A stretch of 64,000 nucleotides of DNA from Deroplatys truncata (taxonomy: Eukaryota; Arthropoda; Insecta; Mantodea; Mantidae). The DNA lies in contig CM060986.1 of NCBI GenBank assembly GCA_030765065.1, forward strand, positions 80,221,573-80,285,572, written 5' to 3'. The notes under the pieces are model-generated. The model searched no databases. It was not told the DNA's origin and saw nothing but the letters and a program-made list of their open reading frames with translations. A program made the translations under genes and the position numbers. Shown here piece by piece: positions 1-10,149 of the stretch (positions are counted from its first letter, which is position 1; each line of letters begins with the position of its first letter).

Positions 1-960
1 TTTGTATAAATATTGTTAGTTATATGGAATGTCCTACACGTCAAATTATTTAAGTTCGTGCAATAATATTTTTCTTGACATTACTAAAAATATTGCTAAG
101 ACACTCAATTTTTTTCCATATTTATTTAACTATAGACAAAAAAATGTTCTATTCTACAGAAAATTCCACGGAAATTTTCACTTATTTCACAAGTTATACA
201 ATATTATGTGGGAGCGATTAACATATTTAAAAAAATGGATTTTTGAAGCTCCTTGTATTTGGTTTGTATACCTAGATTGCAAATTTCAGAAATATTGGTA
301 AAAAATTACATAACGAGGTACATTTTATGTAGGAAAAATGTGGAAAATGTTTATTAAACAATCAAGTTTAAAGATTCACAGGTCTATTTTGTGTATTTGG
401 CCTTGATATGGGGTGGCGAGGTCCTCCATTAAGGCCGTAAACGGAAAATACTACGGCATAATATGTTGATATAGACTCTATGTTAGAAAATACAAAACAA
501 GAAACTTTGAATTTTCAACCAAAATCTCACCATAGGTTTGCCGTAACTCAACAGAACTGAATTAGCAAGAACACAAAACATGCACCGGCAGTGTTAAGCT
601 CCGTTCATCTTTTAGGAAAATGCAAGCAACCTGTCAATCAAGTTGCTAGAATTGTGCAAGAAGGGAGGTGGAAAAACGGTGTTTGTAGAGGGCGAGATAC
701 ACATATTAGTGCCAACTTAAATGCCCTCATTCCTATATGGTCACTGTTTCTGCTCGCAAGTGTACGTCGTTTAATCTCTATACAATATATAAAATTCGAC
801 ATATTTCTTTAATAACTGAATTGACATAAATAATGATAAGCATTTCATTTTTAACTACAACATTCTGAAGTCTTAACACATTTTCTATATTGCTGTGCTA
901 GAGGTCTAATTAATTTTGTCAAAAATATAAAAATTTAAGACTATATATAAAAAAATCTTT
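1..960. other. No recognisable gene or repeat
   Basis: AT-rich sequence. The two short open frames (90 and 73 codons) lack any recognisable domain and have no supporting context. I see no repeat copy from elsewhere in the window. Confidence 0.6.
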
Positions 961-973
961 GCTTGTGCTTATA

Positions 974-1139
974 CAGCACTTTTCCTTCATATTGTGAACA
1001 TAGAACGGCGGGTTGCTCACCGACCACAGCAGCTGGGACTCCCGCAGAAGTAGTTATAATATTTGCTAAAGCGCCTTACTTCCTCATACAATTATAATAT
1101 AATAAGCACACACCTTATCATAAAAGATTTGGGAAATGT
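974..1139 (+). mobile_element. Terminal inverted-repeat piece of DDE transposon (same family as 49.5 kb)
   Basis: The piece begins CAGCACTTTTCCTTCA directly after a TA dinucleotide and follows the left inverted repeat of the 49,515-50,505 transposon: the same start, the CCGCAGCT-type segment, then CCTTACxTxCTCATA and an AGCACA(C)ACCTTATCAT stretch also present in the 29.3-30.15 kb copy. Only this arm remains. It stops where the S4 SINE tail begins at about 1,141, so the SINE probably inserted into the transposon or replaced its interior. There is no coding capacity. Confidence 0.7.
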
Positions 1140-1140
1140 C

Positions 1141-1362
1141 CGTTTATAAATATCGTTGGCCTTTTACCTTTGAAACATATTGCCTATCGCAATGGTGTTT
1201 TATACATTAGATCTCACACACGCACACATTCACACTCTCATTCATACTTGCAGACGCTAGGGAAGATAGGGGAATAATCTTGGCTAGAGAAAACCTCCCA
1301 CCCCATATCGGGAATCGAACCTGGGACCTCTCGCACAGCAGCAAGTGCTTTACAGGGCCAGC
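1141..1362 (-). mobile_element. tRNA-derived SINE, family S4
   Basis: Read on the minus strand, a tRNA-like head (about 1,362 to 1,290) carries a B-box GGTTCGATTCC, followed by a body shared with the 24.67 kb copy (TTTTCTCTAGCCAA, then ATTATTCCCC, then a run of GTGTG-like bases and TAAAACACCATTG). The 3' part, AAAGGTAAAAGGCCA, matches AAAGGAAAGGCCA in the other copy, so this is one family with an internal RNA polymerase III promoter. The A-box is poor. It is non-coding and depends on a LINE for movement. Confidence 0.75.
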
Positions 1363-1369
1363 CAGGAAT

Positions 1370-3490
1370 GTTTTAATCACCTAAGTAACTAAGAAACAAA
1401 GGAAGTATGCATCACATACTCAACAGGAAGTCTTCTGAAAGATTTCCCAAATGATATGGTGTAGACAGAACGGTTTGTTTCAAGACTAAAAACTAACTCG
1501 TTCTTTGAGACAAATGTGATAATCATTCAAATTTATTTTGTTTGTTAAACAAAGTTCATTTACCCTAAATATTATGTGAGTGTTATTTCTTTCCTTCGTT
1601 TCCATTTTTATATTGTCTTCCTAATTGAACCTCTGTATTAGGGCCTTGGTTTTACCAAATGCAAATGTCAAGGTCATAGCTTCGAGTCCTGCTTACTGAG
1701 ATTGTTATCCAAGGGTTTTTCCTTTATAAATAGAAAAGAAAAGAGTAGCTCTAGGCACTTCAAGATTCAAACATTGCTTCACGATCAGATATCGTTGTTC
1801 TTATTGTTGTTGTTTGACGTCATTTTAAATGACATGGTTCTTTCTGTCTTCAGACATATATGGTTAATTCGGTACCTAAAATATTTAAACTCTTAAACAA
1901 GTTATTCAAATAGAATGTAAGCCACTTTAACTTGCTTTACCACGCAACTTTTATATGTATTTATTTTATATCTTTGAAACTTAGAAAATATACTTACTTA
2001 TTCTCTCTGGATTCAAACTTATAGGCATTCATTAGTCAGATAATGGGTAATGTGAAGAATTTATAAAAGCGAAAAGCTAAATGCCTAAATAATTCTCCAG
2101 CTAAATTTGAATTGGAGATTATCTCTAAGCTGCATTTTCCTAAACATATGCGCCATTTTATTCAGAAACTTAAGAATCCACAAGATTGAAACAATCATGC
2201 TTATATAAGAAAATATGTGAAAGAATCTTAACTAGAACTATGTCTTTTTAATATGATATATGCTTAAGTGCGAACATCTGGTGTTAAACATTTTAATTTC
2301 GTTTCATCAGAGAGAAATATATAAAACTGATGAAATTTCAGGAATTCGTTATCTTAAGTTTACTGCTATGAAATTAAATGTCTTAAAGTGCAGCAAAATC
2401 CTGGTAAAATCTCTCTGTTTCAAGTAGTTTTTGAGGAAAAAGAAGCCAAACATATAACTATTTTGCCATTTTTTCCATTTGTATAAGAATTTAATATAAA
2501 TTGTTTCAATACTAACCATCACGTGTATGCACACGAAATTTCAAACGACAGCTGCAGGTATACTGATATTGTCCCTTCCATCTGAACCACGACATGTGGT
2601 GGAGTCGCAAGGGTCACGATCGTGGTGTGACCCCAAACAATCGCGACATCATTACAGTAAGTCTTTTAAACCGCTCCGTTCAAGTATACCCACGACATGT
2701 ATGTTTGCTTGTTCAGCACTTGTTCACATAAACCCCATACTTATCACTGTGCTAAACTGTGATATAACATAGCGTCAATTTTTGTGTAGATTACTTCGTA
2801 TCTTTCGTCCTTTAGTATATTACGTTTACAATTTCCGCCACCGCCTCAGATAATCCATATTATGGATCCCTTTGACTGAGGCTAAGTCCAAAAGTAAGAT
2901 ATATAATGTACCTGGTATGTTTTGTTGAACGTCCCAGTTTTATTGTTGGCACCTTTTAATTCTTTAAATACAATTGCAAACAAAATGCAATTTATATTAC
3001 TTAAGATTGCGTAGGTTGTTATTTACAATCTCTCTTGAATTTGTTCTTTCAGTTTGCGTTATTATTGTTATTTTTGAACTTAATAAATGAACTCCTCATT
3101 TGTTCACTGATAAAGGTCGAGTTTAGATTTCATCATCATTCAGCTAGTAATGGTTGCAGCTGCCGACATCGGTGCTGGTAGTTTGCAGTTCTGCCGTCGC
3201 GTGTCGCTATGCTATAGACTTACAGAATCTAAGCCTCAGCATTAGCATTATGCAACGCTAAAGCTGTGCGTAGTCCCCTTCCAGTGGCATTTCTCCAATG
3301 TATATAGATTTAGTCTGAAAATGAACTTTCGTAGCCTTAGAACTTCTTTTGTTGATTTTGGTATGCGTAGTTAGCGCAAGTCAGACAAACGGCTTCAGTT
3401 GTGTAATTGTCTTTCTGTTTTATTTCTATTCACTGGGAAAACTTTTGGATCATGGCATTCAACTATACAATCAGTGTTCAGATAACAAGT
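1370..3490. other. No recognisable gene
   Basis: Two kilobases of AT-rich DNA with only short open frames (60-81 codons) that resemble nothing I know. A small palindrome at about 2,610-2,634 (GGGTCAC and GTGACCC arms) is too short to interpret. A GC-richer patch at 3,140-3,310 is unassigned. Confidence 0.5.
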
Positions 3491-3504
3491 AAGGACTCCA
3501 TAGA

Positions 3505-3562
3505 ATTAACCCTACTCAAATTGCTTGTTTCACCGGATTGAACCCAGGACCTCCCGAGCCAC
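3505..3562 (-). mobile_element. tRNA-like SINE head fragment
   Basis: On the minus strand, GGGAGGTCCTGGGTTCAATC contains a B-box (GGTTCAATC) in the context seen in the other SINE heads here (GGAGGTCCCAGGTTCGATTC). The rest is missing. The LTR-A repeat starts only about 12 bp away. Confidence 0.5.
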
Positions 3563-3686
3563 AAACAAATATATGACGCAGCGGCTGTGACCCAATGTTT
3601 TCGGAGGTCGGCCCCGGGCGGTCGGAGTAAACAAGATAACTGCCGCTCGCCAGCTTAAACACCGGGCGCGCTATCAGCAGATAACT

Positions 3687-3751
3687 AGAAGCTTCTGGAA
3701 GCTTCTTCTCCCCTGCTCCAGGAAGTGTGTTGAAATAGTTCTAGAACGTTC
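3687..3751 (+). promoter_or_regulatory. Two perfect heat-shock elements upstream of a TATA box
   Basis: GAAGCTTCTGGAAGCTTC at 3,688-3,705 is four alternating nGAAn/nTTCn units in exact phase. TTCTAGAACGTTC at 3,739-3,751 is three more. A TATATAA box follows 28 bp later. This is the canonical binding array for heat-shock factor. That it drives transcription of the LTR-like repeat under stress is inference. Confidence 0.65.
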
Positions 3752-4151
3752 AAGACCTTGTGGAAAGATTCCACTACCTATATAAGCGAGCGATCTTGCG
3801 AATGCAAGTCCAGGGGAGTCGGCTCTGAGCTGAGTTGAGTCAGCCAGTCAGTCAGTCAGTCAGTCAGTGAACGAGCGAGCGAGTTAGAGACTGGGTTTTT
3901 AACGCGATTTCAAGAGCGATTCTCCGAGCGAGGTGATGACGACTGTTGTGACGTGCAGCGAGTGCTACTTCGACTCCTGAGTGAAGTGAACCGTACGGCG
4001 TGAAGAGGTTGCATCAAGAAGGAAGTGAAGTGATGGAGAATTGAGCTAGTTCACTTTAGTTAAGTGATAGTGTGAACGAAGTGAATTACCAGGGAAGTTG
4101 AACTAGATAAGAACTTAAAAGCAGTGACAGTAAACAAAAACTGAACAAAGT

Positions 4152-4196
<45 letters not shown>
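4152..4196. repeat. (AT)n microsatellite
   Basis: About 22 uninterrupted AT/TA dinucleotides at the 3' end of the LTR-A copy. The other two copies lack it. Confidence 0.95.
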
Positions 4197-4197
<1 letters not shown>

Positions 4198-4478
4198 CAA
4201 CATAGAAGACTCTCTGACGCAGCACTTGCGACATCACACATTAGGTTACCTTCAGTAACATAAGACAGCTCATGAGGACTAATTTAAACTAATTTAACCT
4301 AAGTACCCACTCAAACACACACTTCACTAGAACAAACCCTAACAATTTCGCTTAGCCTTAGTATGTTTCACTCATCGAAGCGACAACACGCGCATAAGCG
4401 TTACGACGCAGCCAGAATATAGGCTAGGTACTATTGACAAATTTTAGTGAACGCAAGCATTATCTTGAATGTCTCCAT

Positions 4479-4796
4479 CTTACACCCACAATCTTAACTC
4501 CATCACAAAGACAAATGTACACTAACAGCATGAACTCCCAATATACCTAGGTCTGTGAACACTCATTCCACTCTCCCAATCCAATATTAAGGTGCACGCC
4601 ACCTGCATGACGGGTACTAGGTGACGTGTACTAGGCACTTACACCCACAATCTTAACTCCATCACAAAGACAAATGTACACTAACAGCATGAACTCCCAA
4701 TATACCTAGGTCTGTGAACACTCATTCCACTCTCCCAATCCAATATTAAGGTGCACGCCACCTGCATGACGGGTACTAGGTGACGTGTACTAGGCA
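4479..4796. repeat. Perfect tandem duplication, 2 x 159 bp
   Basis: The segment 4,479-4,637 is repeated directly as 4,638-4,796 with no difference I can see. Each unit starts CTTACACCCACAATC and ends GTGTACTAGGCA. Perfect identity in otherwise decayed DNA implies a very recent duplication, or an assembly artefact. The unit has no recognisable domain; the flanking 4,200-4,980 stretch is also unassigned. Confidence 0.95.
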
Positions 4797-5117
4797 TAAT
4801 AGTCAAGCATATCTCCTAGAACCCTGCACGATATATCGCTCTAGAATAGAGCCATTCAATCTATCATCTTTGAATTAAGGTGAGATGGTACACTTATACA
4901 CCTTTCTTCATGTCTTCATTTCAGGTAGACTAACTACACCAGGAGACAAGATAGACTTTATTGGTTAATCACCAGTGGGAAGGAGCGAGATGGGGCGCTT
5001 CTCTACCCTTTCGGGAGGGTTAAAATAAAATAAAAATATAATTTTAGCTGTCTAGCATAAATATTTCCGTTATTGTATCAATTTTGCAAGCCTCTAAATT
5101 CTCCTCGCACTTATCGT

Positions 5118-5437
5118 CAAAATAAATTCTCTGGCGTAACAGCCCATGAACGGCCAACTGACTGCCGGCCTCACGTCCAAGTACGTACGGCAGAGATGGG
5201 CGTTCATCCAACCGATTGTGGAGGTGATGTGGCCAGCATCACGCAACCCCAACCGGAAAGTTGGTTCACGAAGCCAGGATCGCTGTCTATTATTTTCTTA
5301 ACGATGCTGAGTGGACATCGGTCCTATACCCGGGACTTGAAATCCGCACGCCCATGGGTGAGATTGAACCCAGGAGGATTCTGTGTCCGGCAACCAGAGC
5401 ACCACGGTTCAATCTACTGCGCCACGGCGCAGGACAC
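5118..5437 (-). mobile_element. tRNA-derived SINE, family S5
   Basis: Minus-strand head at about 5,437-5,355: GCCGTGGCGCAGTAG (A-box-like) followed by GGGTTCAATCTC (B-box). The body (TCCCGGGTATAGGACC, then CCACTCAGCATCG) reappears in the 9.5 kb copy. The overlapping open frames of 125 and 66 codons on the other strand are by-products of its GC content, not genes. Confidence 0.7.
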
Positions 5438-5500
5438 TTCTCATGGTTAGCATTGGTATAAATGTCTCACATTTAATCTTGTGTACCTTCCTTTACCCTT

Positions 5501-6328
5501 TTACTTTCTCTATCACGAACCTAGTAGGTAGAACAGTCACCCAAAATTTGATATCGAGATTTCACCGGTAATAGATGTTTTGAGGCTTCTGAATCCAAAT
5601 GAAGCATTTTTAGAAATGTGTCTTTTGTGTGTGTGTGTGTGTGTGTAAATAGCATGACTGGATAAATACCGAAGTTGATATTTTGGATAAGTATCTTCCA
5701 AAGATCGACACAAAGATTTTCAATAAAATTCCTCTACCCGAAACTACACTTTACATGAAATAATTTAAGAACTTTTTTATTTTCCAAAAAGGACTAACAA
5801 TTTTTATTAAAATACGCACTATATATGAAAGATATGTACATAAACAAAATGTATATATTGAATTTTCTGAAAATAGCCTCTTCATTTTGTATGATCTTGT
5901 ATAACTGGTAAACGTTAAGCGACAGACGAAAAGTGCCACACAAAAAAGTAGATCTCTTTAAAATACAACAACTTATTTCCAATAAAATTTTTGTAGCATA
6001 CATAAGTCATTTCTTAGATATCTGTTATTAGAAGGTTCAAATTCTTCATTTATTGGTCCTTCTCTTAAAGTTCTCCAACATTCAGTTCTTTCTCGTGATT
6101 GCATGGAAACAGTATAGAATTTTAAGGCCAGCATATAGCGTCCAGATCTTAAATATTTGATTAACGTGTTCTCTTTGCATTTATAACGAAATATGTAATG
6201 TAGTTATTTCTGCAAGGCTTATTTGGATAAAAATGAAGTAGATAGAAGAATAAGCTTGAGTAAGAATAGTTTGAATACCCATAATAAACAATAAAGGGTG
6301 GAGAAAGTCATGTGAATGTATCATATTG
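5501..6328 (+). mobile_element. HP1 repeat, near full length
   Basis: HP1 is a non-autonomous repeat defined here by its many copies. This one starts TTACTTTCTCTA, carries the internal landmarks CGAGATTTCACCGG, GCATTTTTAGAAA, a GT microsatellite (5,627-5,646), AAGATTTTCAA, TAACTGGTAAACGTTAAG and GCCAGCATATAGCGTCC, and ends GGAGAAAGTCATGTGAATGT. No protein is encoded. Confidence 0.85.
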
Positions 6329-6413
6329 GATATATTTTTTAAGTACTTTCACTCCCAAAACTCCTAATCTTCTTTGAATTAGCTTAAAGCATAATAAATG
6401 GTGTTGAAAAAAT

Positions 6414-6969
6414 CCCCGATTTGTTACATTCACATACTTTCTCTCTCAAAGTCGTTAATTTGTATATCTCTTCTCTAAAATATTCTCACAAAAGCTTTTT
6501 TTCTATCTACTTCTTGTTAATCGAGTACTCGTTTGCAGAAATGGTTTAGGTCCACATTTCGTTGCAGGTACAAGTAGCATACAGGAGGCGATGCGATAGC
6601 CAAATCAAGTAGGCCGCTATAAGCTGGTTTGGAATTCCATACTTTTGTATTGCTTCACTGAAAACAAACCGAGCTATTAAAAAAGTATGATATAAGTATT
6701 AGACAGTTCCTACCAAAAGCAACGAATATCTGGGAAATGACCACAAATATTTTTGTTTGTCTTAACGAGATCTACTTGTTTCCTGTCGTAAATGTTGCCT
6801 ACCTTTTACCAGTTGCACGTGTGCACGCGGAATTCATCTTAACTTGTATTTTTGGGGGGTACAAGGGACCTCAAAATATGTGTTTTCGGTGAAATCTCGA
6901 TATCGAAGTTTTGGTTAGAATGCAATACTTCCTCTACCTACCATAGGAATATAGTAGAGAAAGTAAAAA
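6414..6969 (-). mobile_element. HP1 repeat, both ends present, internally shortened
   Basis: The plus strand shows the reversed 3' end (TTGTTACATTCACATACTTTCTC) at 6,414 and the reversed 5' hairpin (CCTCTACCTACC..., then TAGTAGAGAAAGT) at 6,925-6,969. Middle landmarks ACGAGATCTACTTGTTTCC and GGTGAAATCTCGATATCGAA fix the orientation. About a third of the consensus interior is missing or unrecognisable. Confidence 0.8.
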
Positions 6970-6979
6970 ATAAAAAATG

Positions 6980-7650
6980 AGGAACGTTTCCGTCATCATA
7001 TGGTTACATCTTACTCAAGTTTGAAATATTAATGAACGCATTTTCAGTAAAACTGAGAGCAGTGAATGTTACTGAAATAATAATAGTAATAATAATAATA
7101 ACAATGCACGAGAATTTACTCTTTGCTGTTCCGCTCTTCCATAAGGGTAGAAGGAGAGAGAAATACAAACAAGAGTTAATGAAGCTGCAAGGCGTGAATT
7201 AGCCGTCTATGTATTTTACTCCTGTAACACGTAGTTGCTCTGCATTCATATTTTGAATGAGCTAATCAGTAAGATCAAAGGTGGGCAGAATCATTTTAAT
7301 AATACTTATAACTTTAGATTGACTGTGATACAAGCATGCAGACGTAATGAAGATCTGGGCGATATATTACAATTGAACAGTGGAATTCCTTCTCTCCCAG
7401 TACATCATACTGAAATATGTGCAGGAATTCTTGTATGCAATCTGATGAATTGTAGTGGTAAGAATGGTAACACATATTTTTTTATGTTTTCTAAAGCACA
7501 AGACGGGAAATTATACACCATGTTATATGATTGCAAATTTGTGTAATTTTTTCAAACTTTTAACAATATTCGAACGACAATTTTTAAGAGGAAGTATTTA
7601 AATTGTTTAGAAGATACAAATATATACGAAATCTAAATGCTTAGGTTATT
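6980..7650. other. No recognisable gene
   Basis: AT-rich DNA with an imperfect (TAA)n run near 7,077-7,101. A 103-codon open frame at 7,235-7,546 shows no domain, signal peptide or repeat that I recognise; codon content looks like ordinary AT-rich background. Confidence 0.45.
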
Positions 7651-7659
7651 AAATAACTT

Positions 7660-7745
7660 TTGCGACGGTACCATGGGAGGTGCTGTGCACCGATTTGGTG
7701 GCACTGGATTTCAGGAATGGTCCCGGGTTCGTCCACACATACACA
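7660..7745 (+). mobile_element. Possible SINE relic with B-box
   Basis: A GC-richer patch ends in GGTCCCGGGTTCGTCC, which resembles the B-box context of the SINE heads elsewhere (GGTCCCGGGTTCGATTCC at 17.5 kb), followed by a CACACA run. No A-box and no second copy were seen. Confidence 0.3.
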
Positions 7746-8259
7746 CACACGCATTTATTTAGTACTATGCTGCATAGAGTCGCGCCTATCCGCTGACACA
7801 TTTGTTTCACAACAACTTCCAAGGAAATATCACGAACAAGTGTCAAACTCTCCTGTTTCTTTATTTCAAATTTCTTATCTCCGCATTTCGCTATCACATG
7901 ATTTATACTTTCTTTCTTATTGGTTGCTTGCGGCTGTCAGAGCTCTGACCCCTTCCTGTGCATCTGTTTTTCAGGCGACCTAATGGTACACTAACAAAGC
8001 GTATTCTCTTCTCACATGGTTAGAATAAGGGAAAAACCAACTCGCTTTCTGCCTGTTGCTGTTCATTATCTTTTCAACCCATATTCACCTTTACAGTAAT
8101 ACTCGCTTCCCCGTCTTATTTAATAATACAATTCCTACTTTTATTAATATTTATTTTCCCTATGGCTACAATTTTATATTTAGCTACGCAGAACGTACTG
8201 TCTCAATCTTCTGGATGCAAAGCTTTGGAATTGCGTGTAGATGTACATATACAACATTA

Positions 8260-8262
<3 letters not shown>

Positions 8263-8294
<32 letters not shown>
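8263..8294. repeat. (GT)n microsatellite
   Basis: About sixteen GT units directly before the LTR-A copy 2. Confidence 0.95.
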
Positions 8295-8297
<3 letters not shown>

Positions 8298-8303
8298 ACA
8301 TTG

Positions 8304-8930
8304 TGATGCAGCGGCTATGTTCCAAAGTTATCGGGAAGTCGAAGCCGAGCGGTCAGAGTAAACAACGATAACCACTGCTTGCCAGCGTAAACACCTAGGG
8401 CGCTATCTGGAGATAACTAGAACATTTTGGAAACCCCCTCCTGAGTAAGTGGGTCGAAATAGTTCTAGAACGTTCGAACTTCTGTGGAAGATTCCATTGC
8501 CTAGATAAGCAAGGGTTCCCACACAGTCCAGTCAGTGCGAGTTAGTTGCGGTTCAAGCGTCAGAGTTTGAGTCAGTGTGCGAGCGAGTTAGCGACTTATT
8601 TCTGGTGCGACATCAACAGCAATTCTTCAAGGGAGTTGGTGAGGACAGTTATGACATGCAGCGAGTGCTACTGCGGAGTGACAGTTGTGGAGGTCGACTC
8701 CCGAGTAAAGTGAACCAACAGGCGTGAAGATGGTACGTCACGAAGGAAGTGAAGTAACGGAAAATTGAACTAGTTCACCATAGTGAAGTAACATTGGTAA
8801 AAGGTACTCCCAGAAGATGAACTATTTAAAAACGAAACAGTGACAGATAAGAACTCAAAACAGTGACCGTAAGAATTGAGAGAAGTGGTAGTTGAAAACT
8901 CGACAAAGTCACAATATAATTATACTTTTT
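8304..8930 (+). mobile_element. LTR-like repeat LTR-A, copy 2 (probable solo LTR fossil)
   Basis: Aligns with copy 1 from TGATGCAGCGGCTATG onward through the CGGTCAGAGTAAACAA block, GATAACTAGAACATT, the heat-shock array TTCTAGAACGTTCGAACTTC (8,463-8,482), a TATA-like TAGATAAG (8,502-8,509), CAGTCAGTGCGAG and GCAGCGAGTGCTAC, ending near AAAGTCACAATAT. It is more diverged than copy 1. It carries no internal genes, as expected for a solo LTR. Confidence 0.45.
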
Positions 8931-8968
8931 ATACATACAAGTGCACGCGTCTTACTTTCTTCTGCTTA

Positions 8969-9249
8969 ATCGTATTCAGTGGTCTAGGAGTACCATCCTA
9001 GCCTCTGGTTTCCGAGGTCGCGGGTTCAAAACCGGAGGAGGACGATAGATTTTTTTCGGCGTAAAATACCTTAGCATGGCTTTCTTCGGAAGAGAAGTAA
9101 AGCCGGTGGCCCCGTGTCATAGATTTACGGCATGTAAAAGAACCAAGCCTGATAAAGAGGCCTGTGAGCAAAATTTCTGGTCCTTCACGCCCAATATAGA
9201 ATGGGACGCTAAGGACCACAGCAGTTAAAGAGCGTCCATAAATAAAACT
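8969..9249 (+). mobile_element. tRNA-derived SINE, family S1
   Basis: Head with GTGGTCTAGGAGTACC (A-box region) and GCGGGTTCAAAACCGG (B-box), body GCATGGCTTTCTTCGGAAG, GTCATAGATTTACGGCATG and AAGAGGCCTGTGAGCAAAA, tail GGACCACAGCAGTTAAAGAG. Four copies lie in this window. Antisense frames such as the 73-codon one here simply read through the SINE body. Confidence 0.88.
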
Positions 9250-9509
9250 AAATTAATGTAATTTTTATTCTGCATGTTGATAGAATTCATTGTCCGTTTG
9301 CTCAAGCCGGAAATGAAGTGTGATATTGATCCCTGAATACGCAAAGGAGCCTTTTTTTAGTTATACTTCACGAGTAGATATGTGTATCATCGAAATAGAT
9401 TTGGATAGAATAATAACGATAGAACTTAGATAGAATAGAAATGGATTTCATAGGTCAACAGTTTCTATTTTAGAATAAATACTAATTAATAATAATAACT
9501 AAATTTGTG

Positions 9510-9757
9510 GCATGACAACCCTAGTGGTCTTAAGCTTATCAACCCGGTTGCCAACTTCACGGCTGCATGCGAAGAACAGAAGTGGAGGATCATCCAGCCG
9601 ATACGCAGAGTTTAATGTTGCCAGTACTACGCTTCCCCTAGCCGGAATATTGGCTTTCTTGACCTATAGACTACCACCTATCGTAGCTCCTAAAATAACT
9701 CATGATGCTAAGTGGGTACCCGTCCTATACATGGGATGAAAAATCCTCACACTCTAA
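9510..9757 (-). mobile_element. SINE S5, head missing
   Basis: Body shared with the 5.1 kb copy: GTGGAGGATCATCCAGCCGA, CTAGCCGGAATATTGG, GATGCTAAGTGGGTACCCGT and CCTATACATGGGA correspond to GTTCATCCAACCGA, CCAACCGGAAAGTTGG, GATGCTGAGTGGACATCGGT and CCTATACCCGGGA. The tRNA-like end, which would lie to the right, is absent. Confidence 0.6.
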
Positions 9758-9945
9758 GCGGTAGAAAAAGTAAAAGAAAAGTAATTGACAAGGGAAAGTT
9801 TTGATACACTTCTGGCCACATTTCTCACCCACTCGCTGACTTCCATTCTCATTATTTCGCTTTCTCTTTTACTTACTTGTGATAGGTGAAGCAGATATTG
9901 TAATCTACTCAAAAAATCGAAATCCGCAATCCGCAATCAAGAGGT

Positions 9946-10146
9946 GCCGGCCCTCGTAGCCGTGGTCGCTGGAGTGTATAGCTCCGGCGCTTCGCCAAGC
10001 TGAGGATCGCGGGTTCGAGTCCCGCCATGGGCATGGTTGTTTGCGTGTGTAGGTATGTTGTGTCATTGGGGGAATAATCAGTAACGAAAACAGTAAAAAC
10101 ACAGTATGATAAACCGGGTAAAACAAGGGAACTTTAAAAAAAAGAG
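9946..10146 (+). mobile_element. tRNA-derived SINE, family S2
   Basis: Begins GCCGGCCCTCGTAGCCGTGG, carries a perfect B-box in GCGGGTTCGAGTCCCGCC, then GGGCATGG and a short body, and ends in an A-rich tail (CTTTAAAAAAAA). The second copy at 47.74 kb starts at the same base and has the same tail type. The matching GGCGGGA/TCCCGCC bases can pair as a tRNA T-stem. Confidence 0.82.
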
Positions 10147-10149
10147 GTG

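Larger units (their letters stand above)
3574..4200 (+). mobile_element. LTR-like repeat LTR-A, copy 1 (probable solo LTR fossil)
   Basis: One of three same-strand copies (also at 8,304 and 11,829) that begin TGA(C/T)GC and share a promoter-like layout: a GATAACTAGAA block, heat-shock-type GAA/TTC arrays, TATATAA at 3,779-3,785, then a leader rich in CAGT repeats and GAGCGAGCGAG. It ends near AAAGTCA, just before an (AT)n run. No internal coding region is attached, so a solo LTR is the best reading; a SINE-like or other promoter-bearing repeat is possible. It is the best preserved of the three, so probably the youngest. Family within the LTR retrotransposons is not assignable. Confidence 0.45.

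Noticed and set aside
2610-2634. Small palindrome GGGTCAC...GTGACCC as a regulatory site
   Set aside because: Seven-base arms with no associated gene; expected by chance in a window this size.
4479-4796. CRISPR-like direct repeats
   Set aside because: Two long adjacent copies without spacers in a eukaryotic context; a plain tandem duplication.
5073-5450. 125-codon open frame
   Set aside because: Antisense to an S5 SINE.
7235-7546. 103-codon open frame as a possible host gene
   Set aside because: No domain, no second copy and no splice or promoter context that I can support; its length is possible by chance in 64 kb.
8998-9219. Open frames of the MVLSVPFYxGRExPEILLTGLF type on 9.0, 18.2 and 62.7 kb
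   Set aside because: They recur because each reads through an S1 SINE in antisense. The similarity is that of the SINE, not of a protein family.
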